DNA of 64,000 bases from Bullera alba (GCA_001600095.1 BCIX01000007.1:682001-746000), one strand, 5' to 3'; numbered from the stretch's first letter, positions 12,037 to 24,076 are shown. The notes: generated by a model from the letters alone, not told the origin. Numbers and translations are program-made.

Positions 12037-14235
12037 CTATCGGCGGCCAAAGAGCACTCTCATCATGACTGCGCCTACGCCAAAGCCCACGAGGAACAGG
12101 TATCCCGGCAACTGGCCCACCGTCCTCGGCAGATCATCTCCCTCCCGCCCGAGGAATCTATCCAGTATCCCCTCGGTCCGCGAGTGCAGTTTGGCTAGTT
12201 GCTTCTCCCCTTCTCCTCTTGCCAGTTCTCTTCCCCCTTCTCGTCCAGGCACCCCCGCGGCTGGCAGCTCCGCTACCGGCTCGCCCAGCCTCTGCTCCAA
12301 CACCCTGAGACGGTGATTCAGCCGTTCGAGCTCTCGTTCCAATTCCACCTCTCGGGTCGACTTGCTCGTCTGCTTGATCGTCACTCTGCGCCCTCCAGCT
12401 AGAGGTATATCGTCATCCGAGTCAGTCCTTCGTAGGGTGGCTTGTCGATCCACCGGACGTCTGGAGGAGGATGATGAAGAGCCGATCGAGCCGTACTTCC
12501 CACCCGCCGCGGGAGGCCGGGATGGACTATGCGGGCTGTCCGCATCGGCGAGTGGGGAAATGCCCAGGCCAGAGTCGGCTTTAACCTTTCCGCTGAGCCT
12601 GGTTTTCAAGATCCGATCGGGGGTCGGGGTGATATCCGTCCTAACGTCGCGTTTGATGGCTAAAGGTGTGGTATCCCGACTTCCGCGCCCCACATCCTCT
12701 GCTCTCAAGCCCGGCTCGACGGCGGTTTCTGCCGTAGAGGCGGATTGGTCCTCGGTTTGGGTTGGCAAGTCGAAGATATCCAGGCTGCCACTGGTCTTTT
12801 GCGCGGGCGAGGAGGACGAGGCCTTGATGGTGGCCATCAAGTCGTGTTGATCCAAGAGCGGAGTGACCAACACCTCCTTCTCCGGCGAAGAGGATAATAG
12901 CTCTTCCATGCTATACTCCCTCTCTTCCCCTACTTCCTGTTTGTCACTGGCCTCGGGGAGATCCCGCTTCCACCCCTCGATCCGCTCTTTCGCCTTGAAC
13001 ACCTCTGACGAGGCACTGTCGCTCCGAACCAATCTAGCCCCCGGGGCGTACTTTGACCCGGAGCCGCCAGTGTGTTGCTTCTTAACGCCCCAGCGCTCCC
13101 AGCCGGATTGATCGCTCCCGCCCGTCCACTGGGCTTTCAACTTCGTCGGCTGGACGTGAGGTGATTGAACGTAGTCCTCTTCCGAGGCTTCAGAGGCTGA
13201 ATCCCGCATTTCGATCTCATTGGCCATTCGCTTCACTCCGCTGATATCCTCCCCGGCCTCGTCGAGCATATCGGATTCGTCTCGCTCGAGGAGGATGGAT
13301 GAGGTTTGATTGATCGAATTGGCCTGGACGCCTTGGAGGGATGCCCGACGTAGCTTGCGGGATATGGTCTGGAGGAGGGGCAGGAATGGAGGAGGGCAAG
13401 AATTGGTCCTAAGCCGTTCGGGATAAGCTCGATACCATGGATCGTGTAGGTGCTCGCACTCACGCCCAAATGTCGGAACTATTGCGCAGGAAATCCCTGC
13501 CGTTGACTCGCTGGCGTAGAACCCACGACTTGATGTCCTCGACCAGGGGTATTGGCAGTATCTGCCCGCTACTGTCTGGACCACCGTTTCGCAGCGTATG
13601 TCCTAGGTACTGCGAGAGCTCGGATGCTGCAAGTTCTATCAGCTCACGTTTCAGCAGTTTAGTAGGGTTATACGCACGCGTCCAGTCCTTTGGATTGAGC
13701 TGGAGGATGATCAGCGGGAAACCACTGGAATGGCAGACAGCTGTTGACTCACCGGAAGCACCACCTCAGCCACTCTTGGACTCCCACTCAAACTCCCCTC
13801 TGAGAGGAAACTCGGCATGCCGGCGCTCTTCCTCAAAGGCCTTCTCTCGCCGGGACTGTCCAGACTCCTCCTCCTATCCTCCTCCTTCTCTCTACTGCTC
13901 TTCTGAGGCACACCCCCCTGTGCGACTTGGGAAAGGTTGTTCATCGACCGACTGGGTTTATGCTTGTTGAGCGAAGAGGCCGGCTGGGAGGGTGACGAGT
14001 TGGTCCGGGTGAGTAATGACGACGAGGTCGTTTGTATCAGGTACGGATGGAAGTTTTTCGGGTGTTTCGGTGGTGAGGCGATCGAAGAGATGGACTGTCC
14101 GGAGGATGACTTGGGCAGTGTTGGCGTGACGGCTGTGGAAGTGGGCAAGGTGGGCATGGAGATGGTGGCGGATATGGTGGGTCGAGTGGGTGATGATCGC
14201 CTGGGGGGCGTCGATGGGAACGGGTACGAGGTCAT
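12037..14235 (-). CDS. Tail-anchored protein with SAM-like region and coiled coil
   Basis: Predicted 679-residue protein from four exons that join in frame (minus strand: 14235-13753, 13699-13678, 13626-13464, 13408-12037). The N-terminal 160 residues are Ser/Thr/Pro-rich. The spliced centre reads LNPKDWTPSELSQYLG...LVEDIKSWVLRQRVNGRDFLR, which resembles a sterile alpha motif-type helical domain; the W..xEL start and VxGRxFL end are the features used. A long acidic/Ser-rich linker follows, then a coiled coil (ELERELERLNHRLRVLEQRL) and a single C-terminal hydrophobic helix (LPGYLFLVGFGVGAVMMRVLF) ending GRR, typical of a tail anchor. The start at 14235 was chosen because a TATA-like motif lies about 40 bp upstream, which argues against the longer upstream frame. 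The cellular membrane cannot be told from sequence. Confidence 0.75.
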
Positions 14236-14271
14236 GGCGTGGGTGACCAGAATTGATCGCTTGATGTCCGC

Positions 14272-14284
14272 AAGATATATAAGA
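14272..14284 (-). promoter_or_regulatory. TATA-like box of the tail-anchored protein gene
   Basis: CTTATATATCTTG on the minus strand lies 37-49 bp upstream of the proposed start codon at 14235. This implies a short leader and supports that start over an in-frame ATG further upstream. Confidence 0.45.
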
Positions 14285-14752
14285 AGTTGATTGAGCAGAA
14301 GATATGCGATATGACAGCGATACAGTAGTCGGCGATTGATGTCCTGTCCTGTCCTATCGCCAATGATGGTGACCCGGTGGTTCCTTTCTGCAACTCCAAA
14401 GGCGCGAAGCCGTTCCTTCCGAGACAAGTTTCTATCCACTGAGTCACGTAGGTGGATCCGACAGATACAAGACCGCTGGCTGCGATGGCTTTGAGACCAG
14501 ATGAGACGACGGGAGATGGAGATGCTAGAGGATGGGTTTGTTTGTCTTTTGCTTGTGGTACCTGAGTGGCAAATCAGTCACCCGCGACGTTTCAGGGGCA
14601 GCGCTAGCGTGTTTCAGCGGAGATGTCCGCCAATCTCCGCCTTCTACCTCCACCGCTTGCTGATCGTCCTTGTCCTGGATCCGATGTTAATGTCGAGGTT
14701 GTATCCTACCTCTTGACCTACACCTACACTCACACCCAGACTACCTCGCAAG

Positions 14753-15920
14753 ATGTCTTTTAGCATACACAAAGCCGCAATGGAGGGTGAGTCAGCTATG
14801 AACTCTAATTCTCTGCACTTAGCTGACCTCCCCGTCCGGGCTCAGGCCAACCCGGCCTGGTCAAGTCGTTACTCGCCGAAGACCCCAGTATCATCAACGC
14901 CAAAGACGCAGTGTGTCAGCTCCCGCAACCATAGCATTGATGAGCTGATCCAGAAGACTAGGACGGCCGGACGGCTTTGCATTGGTCCGCAACTACGGCG
15001 TCGCTAACCATGCTGCAATTGCTCCTCTCGCATCATCCCGACTTGGAGGCCAAGGACGTAATGGGCTGGACGCCACTCATGATTGCTTGTGAGCCAGCTT
15101 GTTGGTCCATACTCCAGTACATAGCTGAAGAATTTGTAGGCGTATCGGGTCACTATGAGCTAGCGAGTGAACTCGTCCAGGCGGGTGCGAAAGTCGATGC
15201 GGTCAATGAAAAGGGTCAGACGTCGCTGTGAGTGACGAGGCTAGGAAAGGGTAACCCATGTTGACATCTAGCCTTGGGGATTTAGACATTACGCCGCTTC
15301 GAAAGGAAATGTACAGGTGAGCTCGCACAGCTGTAGCACGCACGCAAGAGTCCCCGCAGCTGAGCTATCGCTCTCCCCCACTAGATAGGCCGACTTCTCA
15401 TAATGAAAGGAGCAGACGTGAGTATCTCACCACAGCTACGTAAATCCCTGTGTAGAATACGGAAGAGAAAGCTGATACATCTTTAGATAAACGCAAAGGA
15501 TAGGGCGAATCAATTCCCACTACACCGAGCTGCAACAACGGGATCGAACGCTTTCTTGCAATTACTCCTCAACCCACCCGAGGGAAGACCTAAGACCAGG
15601 CTCAACGGCCAAGATCGCGCCGGTGCGTCAGCTGTATCTTCTTCTAGCTTTTTCATATAGCTGACTGTCTATCCAGGTAACACTCCATTACATCTCGCCA
15701 TGGAGTCTGGACACGGAGATGCCGCAGCAACACTTATCGAAGCGGGAGCAGACCGCGAGAGGGTGAGTCATCGACATCGGTATGGCGTGGGCAAACATGC
15801 TAACCCTCGCAGCCCAACTCCGAGGGGCAGATCGCAGAGGAGATCGATGGGGTAGGTGGCGAAGAGCAGAAGCGCGTGAGGCAGTATCTAGTATCGAAAG
15901 TGGGGCCAAGGCGGGAATAG
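14753..15920 (+). CDS. NAS6: Ankyrin-repeat protein, gankyrin/Nas6-like proteasome chaperone
   Basis: Predicted 235-residue protein, almost entirely ankyrin repeats, matching the length of Nas6/PSMD10 (gankyrin). That protein is an assembly chaperone which binds the Rpt3 C-terminal domain during 19S proteasome base assembly. Nine exons join in frame: 14753-14786, 14846-14910, 14962-15088, 15140-15227, 15286-15316, 15385-15417, 15487-15622, 15677-15762 and 15813-15920. Visible repeat cores are DGRTALHWSA, MGWTPLMIA, KGQTSLHYAASKGN, RANQFPLHRAATTGS and AGNTPLHLAMESGH, each followed by a LLL.xGAd-type helix. The N-terminal capping sequence MSFSIHKAAMEG also fits gankyrin. Generic ankyrin proteins of this size exist, so the orthology is likely rather than certain. 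It is transcribed divergently from the tail-anchored protein gene. Confidence 0.82.
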
Positions 15921-16186
15921 GCGGTGCAAATCGTAGCACAATGAAATGGGATGCTCAGAAGGAATGACACAAGGGCAAGGTGCATAGAACGAGTGTGTAC
16001 AAGATCAAAGTAGTATACACTATGGGGTGATGCGCGGAGGCATGTGTAGGTCATGGCAAGATACACGGCACATCCGCTGGTAACTGGTATGACAAGCTGC
16101 TCCATTCCTGACGAGATGACGGGGTGGCGATCGAGGCCCGCCCTCAGACCATGACTCCTTGAGCCACCAACAACCCTAGCTCCCGC

Positions 16187-19100
16187 CTACCACACGCTGC
16201 TCGAGTACCCGGTCGATGGGTTTCTGTGCGCATACCCTCTCTGGGGAGCCGGGTTGATGTCCTGCCATCCTCCCAGGACCATACCCCCCAAACCGGCTTG
16301 TTCGTCGACTTGCTCCACTCTACCCCCATACCCCTTCTGCACCGCGGCCGCCGGCAAGGCGGTCCAATCGTCCGCAAACTGCGGCTGCAAAGTACTGGCC
16401 TTGGGTTGTATCTTGACCGGCTTGCCGTCCTTCCTGGCGGTCTTGAGCCTCGCTCTGGACGTCCGGGCGATATCGGCCAAAGTGGTCGGCACCTCCGGAG
16501 GCGAGTATGGCTCTTCTGCCCAATTGACAGAATACTCTGGTGGCTGGTAATATCGATACCTCAGTTCTTCATGCTCGGAGGGCGGGGAGACTGGCCGAGG
16601 CTGGAGTCGAGAGGACCACGCAGACGAAGGGTCTACCACGGGGTCGTTGTTTGCGTTGTGGATGGCGGTTTGCTCGGCGTACGATGTGTCCGTGACATGA
16701 CTTGCATACACGCCCATATTGTCGTCCAGTCGGGCAGGGGGGTCAATCGGCTCGTATCGCTCGACCGAGTATCTCTGCCCCTCGTCCCCGTGTCTGTGAC
16801 CATTGGAGGTATCGTTCGCGGCCGTGTCGACTCTGCCATCCACTGAGACTGTCGAGGGCGGGCTGAAGGGAACCCTTTCTGCGCTGTTGGGCAATACCGC
16901 CGGCGCAGTCGCGCCCGAAGGTCTCTCCTCGAACCCGGGGATCGCGACCGGCTCCGGGGGTGGGGTGTTGGAAAACGGAGTAAAGACTTGTTCTGCACTT
17001 GGTAACACAAACGACGGCATCATCGATCCAAAACCTTCATCCACGGGCCTCGACGTTTTTGGAGACCTAGCCGCGGGCCCGCCGCTGGATCTACCGGCCT
17101 GCGGCCGGGTGGGCAGTTGACCCACTCTGGAGTTATACTGCGGTCTTGACATGATGGCATTTGCGACCGACGTCACCGCGCTGGCATTGCGCGCTGGACC
17201 CCCGGCGAAGCGACTTTCTTGCGGTAGAGGCGGTGAAGAACCCGGGATCGAGCTCCACCTGCTGTGTCCCCTCTCCGCGGGCTGACTCCTGTCGTTGTAG
17301 CTGGACGCGTTGTAGCTGGTCTGGTCGTACCCCGTCGATTGGTCTTGGGATACGGTGGACGACGGGCCATAGTGCTTTTCAAGCAATTGTCGCTGTTGGG
17401 TATCCGGTGTTGACGTGACCGGGTTTCCGGTGATCTCCGGGTATCCATTCTCGCCCTCTCCCTCTCCGTAGCTCCCGCCCGAGGTGCCGTTACGATCTAG
17501 CTGGGGCAAGTCGGGGAATTTCGAAGTCTTCAATTGCTCATACAGCGACGCTGCCGTTTCATGCCTCGGTCCCTGCTCGGCGGGACTTGCCGCAATGTAG
17601 CTCTGCGGTGAGGGGGAAACCACAGGACTGATCCTCACGTCATGATGCTGGAATGTGGCTGGCGCTGAGGATCGCGTGGCCAGTGGTGGGAACTCGTCGT
17701 TCTTTCTCGAGGGCGCCTTGAGCAGAACAGGCGGCGCACATCGCCTCGAGTTGTGCTAAACGAAGTCGTGATCAGCCAGCAGTCATGAATTGCAAGTAGG
17801 TGACCAGGACCCACCTCCTCAAGAGCTTCCTCATTGACGAATCGCATGCCGCACATCTTGCACCTGTCCAATTCCTCCTCCTCCTTCTTGTCGCCATTGA
17901 GGAACGAGGCAATTGTCTCGAAAGTCTCCCCGCGGGCGAGATGCCATTGGGTGTAGTGCTTAGACTCCAGTCAGCCTCATCCAGGATCACTTGTGGTGGA
18001 CTCACGTGTAGTGCCTGGTGGGCGTCGGGGAAAGTCTGGAAACATGGTATGCATACAACGGCCCAGGAATGGGCGATGCCTTTGTGCTAGTGGCCGTCAG
18101 CCATCTTCACCTCGGGTGGATGGAGAGGGTAGCTCACCTTTCTCAGGTGGGCGGCGCTGCGGAAACCCTCGTCGCAGACTTCACAATTGACCGCGTTGAC
18201 GTCCGCCTCGGCGCCTCTCTACTTGATGATCAGTTGCTGTCACGGGAATACGTGAGAAGAGTATCTGGACTCACCATCACCGATTTAGCCGCATGCACTA
18301 GTTGGACGTGCTTTGACGAGTCAGCAAGGTCTATCTCAACTCGCGTACTGCGCTATAGGGCGGTGATGGCCACTCACCTCGTCGACCTTGTCCATCGACT
18401 CGAAAGGTCTCTGGCAGTGTGGACATAGCGGTTTCTCAAACGATCGACTCTGCCCCTGTGGCGCCGCGGCTGGCCTGCTTGCGTCTGTAGCAAAGGGCGA
18501 CTTGCCCTGTTTGACCAATTGGAACGGATGGATTGGCTACACGCCCAAATCAGCTCTTTTTCCCCATTGCTGAAACTTCATTCCAAGACCCTTGGAGCGA
18601 GGAGTTTGCTCACGGTGTCGGGATCACGACTCACCAGACTGTGAAGGCGATGGGTCTCCGGTTGCTGAACGTACGCTCCAGGGGCCATAGTCGGTGCTGT
18701 GCCCCAAGAGTCAGATCCAGATCCAGTGTTTCCGTCGGCCGGCGTTCCGTAAGCTGTAGTCGGGGCTGTACGCCAGGCGCCAGCTTGACTGGACGCGGCG
18801 TTGCTATCGGTCGGTCGCTTAGCAATGGTGTATGTGCCATAGGGGACAGCCGGCGCTTTCCCCCAAGCACCAGTCTGATCATCGGTCCCCCAAGCACCAG
18901 TCTGAGTATCGGTCCCCCATCCTCCAGATTGACCAGCTCCAGTAGATGCAACCGGAACCGAGGGAGCGACGTTCCCTCCCCCACCCACTCCCCCTAGAGA
19001 CAGATGAGGCGGTCTCTCCCGCTTCAAACGGTCGGCTCGGCTCGTATCCCAGTTCACCTTGACCTCCGGTTTGGCATCGACACCCCAGCCCCCGTCCCCG

Positions 19101-20129
19101 CCAGGCGCATCATCAGGCACACCCCAGCCTCCGTCTCCACTTCCGCTGGGCGCAGCACTAGGTCCCTAGCCCCCATCTCCGCCCCCACTTGGCGCACTAG
19201 GCGCACCCCAGCCCCCATCGTCTCCTCCCCCGCCACTGGGTGCACCCCATCCCCCTGTGCTTGAGCTGGGTTTACCGCTCGGCGCGCCCCATCCGCCATA
19301 GGGATCGTCCACAACCGCGGCTTTGCTCGGTTTGTCCTCTATGACGCCCCAAGCGTTCATCTTGGGCTTTTGTCGTTTCTTCTCAGCACCCCCGTCCCAG
19401 CCCCAGCCGCCGTATGGGTCTTCCGGGTCGGGTTCGTGAACCGGTTGGACTTCTTCCTGCACAGGTACCGCTTTGAGGACTTTGCTCTGTTTGACCGGTT
19501 TGCCCCCTTTGGCCGGTTTGAATTGTTTGTTCTGCAGGACCGGTTGGGACTTTCGGGCTTCTCTCCAGTTGGACTCTGTCCGTGGTCTTTCAACGAGTTC
19601 GCCGTCGGAATCCCGTTCTTCGGTCCTGTCGAACCAGGGCGTTTCTTCAGTCTGGGGTATTGTCAGCCAGCCCAGATCTCCGAGAATCATCTTACTCACT
19701 TGCTGGCCATTCTGTGAGCCGCTGTTGTCATTTTGAGACCCGTAGTCGGCGGGAGTATCGTTGTCGTTGGCAGAAGGATTTTGCTCAGATGCCTCCTCGC
19801 CCCATCCACCGTTGTTGTCTGCGGTATCGCCCCAGGCTGCCTCTCCTTCATTCTCATAATTGTTGTCTTCCTCAATGGTACCCTCTTCATCGCCTTCAAA
19901 GCCCCCATCTGATTGTGACTGTTCATCTGTCGGCTGTTCCTCCAGCTGCTGGTCTTTGAGGCGTTTGACCTCGTTGGATTGCCGGCCGAACCACCAGGAC
20001 CATACGCTCTGCTGTGCCCCAAGGGTCTTTGCCCCAGTGGGCGAAAGTCCAGTCTATTGAGCCGTTCCAAGGATCAGAGGGCTACTGGCCGTATTGGACG
20101 GGGTGGGGGCCTTGCGGGCCAAGACCCAT
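16187..20129 (-). CDS. WG-repeat and C2H2 zinc-finger protein with apparent lesions
   Basis: Large multi-exon gene. Downstream exons are well defined on the minus strand: 19651-18635, 18536-18378, 18310-18275, 18218-18138, 18086-18006, 17958-17815 and 17755-16187. An earlier exon ends at 19700. The N-terminal half is acidic and carries many Trp-Gly units (AAWGD, NGGWGEE, YGGWGWDGG, repeated GGWGAPSG, SGGWGTD, TGAWGTD), like Argonaute-binding GW/WG platforms. The middle, assembled across introns, has four C-x2-C units (CPHC, CEVC, CIPC, CKMC), the first three followed by H-x3-4-H, so C2H2-like zinc fingers. The C-terminal 500 residues are disordered and Pro/Ser-rich. Exon 18635-19651 is exactly 339 codons with matching phases but contains one in-frame TAG (19166-19168) where the repeat calls for TGG. 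The 5' end is also irregular (see findings), so start and integrity are uncertain. Confidence 0.6.
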
Positions 20130-20572
20130 CCGACGCCGAAGGACACTACGATCAAAGGCCACATGTTGTCAAGTCCAACCCGATGAACAAGCAATGAGGC
20201 TTTTGTCAAGCTCGCTCCATCCAAGCCCAGGTCCAACGGTCGCCGAAGGCAGCCGACCTCTGGCTGGATGTTGGACAGGACTGACCGGGACAGAGGAAAC
20301 TAAGGCGATAGTACTAGGAGGGTGTAGGCAGGGCAAAAAGTTGGGCAATTGGTCAATCGCGTTGCCGGACGCGAAGAAGACGGAGATAGGGGTAATGTCC
20401 GCGGCAGAGAAGAGAGCCAGGGCCGGCAGCTATAAGGTAGGTGTAAGTGAGTCTACGACTGCTGAGCTGTTGTGCCGATCTCCCCCGGATACCGTTGGCG
20501 AGAACAATGCATGACACTGTCTACATACTATACGACCTGATCACCACATGGAACCGAAACCCCACCGACACT
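20130..20572. other. Spacer upstream of the WG-protein gene
   Basis: Contains the probable promoter of the WG-repeat gene and the 3' end of the permease transcript. On the minus strand an ATG at 20164 opens a 36-residue hydrophobic frame (begins MWPLIVVSFGVGW) that ends in TAG at 20054-20056. It could be the alternative first exon of the WG gene. Nothing else is recognisable. Confidence 0.35.
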
Positions 20573-22753
20573 CTATTGATGAGCTTTTGAGCTCGTGAAG
20601 AGACCCGACCTCGGCGTCTTGTTCTCGTCCTCGTACGAAGACGCTCTTCCACTCGAAGGACCCTGCTCGACGTCGTGATGGAGCTCGGGGATCTCTGGCG
20701 ACTGCAACTGCCTCTCCAGGCCCATCATCCGTCTTAGGTCATCCCGCTCCTTCTGCCTCAGCTCAGCAGCGGCATTGCCCGCATCCTGGGTCATCTTCCT
20801 GCCTTCCAGAATCCGCTGCATCTCCTCCGGGGTGTACTTGTAGAAGTGCTTGTCCCCAGCGGTCAACTTTCGCAGCCAAGGAGGCAAGAGGGCGAAGAAT
20901 TTCGATCGGCCTTCCGTCTGTTGCGTCTTGAGAATGGCAGCGACGTCGTATGGCTCTTTGAGGTCGTGCCATCCGGGTGGCAGCAGTCGGGGGGAGATTC
21001 GGCCGAGCATCTTGGGCACGTTGTGCAGGAGGATGAAGAGGATCAATCCGGCAATAATACCATAGGCAATGTTGTCTAGAAGAAGGGGTTAGTAACTTGT
21101 TTCGCCGGCGTAACGTGCGGCAAGGGAAGACTCACAGGTGAAGGGGATGAGGGCGATGACGACGAATGCTGGAACGGCATCACCAACGTAGTCCCAGTTG
21201 ATCTTGGTAGCGTTCTGCATCATCAGAGCGCCGACGATGATCAACACCGATCCGGTGGCCCAGGCAGGGATGTTACTGAGGATCGGGGAGAAGAAGATAG
21301 AGATGAAGAACCAGAACGAGGTGGCGATGGCGGTCAAACCGGTCTTTCCGCCTTCACTGATACCACTGGCCGACTCGACAAACGGCGTGCAGGGGGAGGT
21401 ACCGAAGAACAGACCCGATGCGGCAATGCAACCAGAGTCGACGAGGAAGGCGACCGAGCTGCCCTCAAAGTCTCCATCCCTGGCGTCAAATAGACCGGCC
21501 TGCTTCGACATGGCGACCATCGTACCCGTAGTGTCGAGCAAATCGACGTAGAGGAACGAAATGAGCGCGATCCAGGTCTTTCCATTGGCGTAGGCGCTCC
21601 AATCGACATTCGATGGTCCGAGCAATTTGAAACCCCTTGCAGCGACCACTTGCTTGAAGAAGTCAAAGTTCGAGTCGCCGAGCGTGTCGTGTGGGAAGGC
21701 AGTGACGGCAGTGGGTCGTGGCCAGGAGATGATAGCAACGAGCAGCAGTGGCCAGAGAAAGGCGCCTACCTCGGATCAGCTGAGCCCCACTGTTTCTAAT
21801 ACCACTCTTACTCACCCTTGACTCGGTAGAGCATGAGGAAGACAGTCACGACACCTCCGACAAACACTCCCAACCACAGTCGGGGATCCTGTAGGACGTG
21901 ACTGGCGCAGAAACCCGTCTCGTCAAGGTACTGATCCTTACAGCCTGCCAATTGCAACGGCGTCGACACTCCCCCACTAATAACGTTCAATCCGCTCGAG
22001 CTGAGACCGATGATTGTCAAGAACAAGCCGATTCCACAACCGATAGCGGTGGTGAGCGAACGGGGAATGAGCCTGACGACCCATTGTCGGAGTCCGAAGA
22101 TGGTGAGGGCGAAGAAGATAATACCTTCGAGGAAGACGGCGGCCAAGGCTTCGCTGTAGGTGATAGGTCCGGTTCCCTAAAACTCGGTAAGCTCGAGCTA
22201 AACCTCTTGTCGCTCTAACTCACGTTGAAGCCGACTTGACTGTAAGCAAAGTACGCATTGACTACAGCGGGGGTTCAGCAACATTCATGCATAGCGACTG
22301 CCTCGCTACTCACCACCGAGACCTGGAGCGAGACCGAGGGGCATGTTGGCGAGGAGACCCATGAGGAAAGTAGCGATGAGGGAGATGGAAGAAGTGGCCG
22401 TGACATAGTCCCGTCTCAGCTCGTTCTTGCACAGATTGTAAGCCTCGTTGGCGGCACAGATGGGGTCCGAGGGCGTCGAATCGCAAACACATGGTCCTCC
22501 ACTATCCGACAAGATGGACGAATTGACACTGATAATCTACGACCAGTCAGTCCCATCTCCACAACATCTCTTCTGCGTTGTTGTCACTCACATATAACAT
22601 TGCCGCGGCTGTGACTGTACCTGCTCTGAGCTCCGTGCAGAACTTTGAACCTGGTCGCTCCAGGACATGACCACTGCCCTCGAGTCTGAACCACCGACCG
22701 ACGAAACTCCTCGCTACGGCATTATCGATCTTCTCGACGTATCCCCCGAGCAT
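20573..22753 (-). CDS. AzgA-type purine (adenine/guanine/hypoxanthine) permease
   Basis: Plasma-membrane H+/purine symporter of the NCS2-related AzgA family. Six exons join in frame (minus: 22753-22592, 22536-22314, 22261-22224, 22176-21816, 21765-21136, 21075-20573), giving 638 residues, slightly longer than the usual 570-600. Family hallmarks are visible: an N-terminal cytoplasmic helix before the first membrane segment (RAGTVTAAAMLYIISVN), [64 protein letters not shown], and FFGTSPCTPFVESASGISEGGKTGL, which carry the substrate-path residues known from AzgA. About twelve hydrophobic segments follow the family pattern. The tail is hydrophilic, with a YTPEEMQRILEG helix and basic coiled-coil stretch. 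Adenine or hypoxanthine-guanine uptake is expected; exact specificity cannot be read. Confidence 0.92.
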
Positions 22754-24076
22754 CTTGAGCCGTGACTAACGGGTTGGGGTGGAGCTGAGTGTTGTCTTGA
22801 AGACGGAGGGGATCCAAAGCGACGTCTGAGAGATGGCGAGCGTCGATCTGGCTATATACTCGGCTGGAGAATCACTTATCAGCGGAGCGGCAAGTGCGTC
22901 CCAATTTTTTGTGTTGTTGCCATTGGAGTGAGTAACTTTTTTTGGCTGATGATCGCCCGGGTGTCCCGCCTTGAACTGTATTCCCGACCATGCCCGACTC
23001 TGCCCTGAGTGAGAGATAAGGCCCGCATCATCCCTTCTTTCTAAGCGATCCCATTGGGCGATAAGTGGAGCGAGAGGCAGGCGACCTGCAGGAAATAGAC
23101 TTTCTCCTTCCGGACCGCCTGCCGCCCTGACTCCGATATTCCCGGCACCACTTGACCGTCACGGCATTCATTGAAGCCTTCCTTATCTCCAGAGCGAATC
23201 CAGCGATCAGTGCAGAGCTTGGACAGAGACTGACAGGAGACCATACAGTAGCAGCTTGCGACGTCAACTTCACACTCATTCCCGGTATCGTCGTATCGGC
23301 CCCGCAAAGCTTTCACCCAGCGTTTCATGTGGAGAATCAGGAGCTCCGGTAGAGCAAGGAGCAGCCTCGAGCTGGTCACATCCCGGTCATCGCGGGAGAG
23401 GACGACGCCGGTGGTAAGAGTCAAGACCGAGCTCGGCGGATTATCAGATACGAGAGGAGGCAGACCAGAACCGAGCAAGCTGGACCGAGCCATCAGGATG
23501 TAGGTCTGACTTGTTGTGAGCTTCTTCCACATTCCCATTCCGCGGAGCGAACGGCTCCCTCTCCGATCTGCTCTTCTAGAAGGACTCGGTCTGGCACGAA
23601 ACGCGCTTGGACTCGGTGACGGAAACCCTCTAGTCTTCGGAGATGGATCTCGCCTGAACTGTCGACAAGTCTGTCCCGGCGATGAACGGTGGACCCCAAC
23701 CTCGTCCTCAGGGTCCCTGTCCCATCAGTGTGTCCTCGCGCGATAGTCGTCGCCATCGAGCGTATCTGATCCCTCTGGAATGAAATGTCTGGTTGATACC
23801 TAAGGCGTAGAGGAGGAATATGGGATGCGTGTACCTGGCGGAGGAGGCTCGTGTGTTGATCTTCTCATTCAACCCTCACGGAATTGCTCCCGCTGTGTCG
23901 ACTTCATCAACTCGTCAACTTGAAGTTAATCACTTTCAGATCTCAGAAAACGACGATCAATCCTCGATTCCATCACCGGCACCCAGGTGATCAGGTCAGT
24001 ATCCTAGCTACCGCTGTTCTCTCGAGACCGATCTCGAGACTTGTCATTGTGGCCGCGACTCGCCCGCCGCGGCGCT
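22754..24076. other. Divergent intergenic region between permease and F-box-like copy 1
   Basis: No gene is well supported. A minus-strand frame at 23041-23538 contains LPELLILHMKRW, which recalls the LPxxLxLHxKRF of ubiquitin proteases, but flanking motifs are absent. The last part (about 23860-23960) resembles the sequence upstream of copy 3 (about 28490-28560): both share TTCAACCCTCAC and ATTGCTCCCGCTG in similar order. The duplicated unit of the array therefore includes upstream DNA. Confidence 0.45.

Noticed and set aside
13037..13560. Reading the tail-anchored gene as starting inside its last long exon frame (MVQTVAGRYC)
   Set aside because: The splice sites at 13408/13464 and 13626/13678 join upstream exons in frame and give a coherent SAM-like segment, so the longer multi-exon model is better.
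23041..23538. Minus-strand frame with a ubiquitin-protease-like LPELLILHMKRW
   Set aside because: Only this short string resembles the family. No Cys or His box is found in neighbouring frames and no supporting splice structure was seen.
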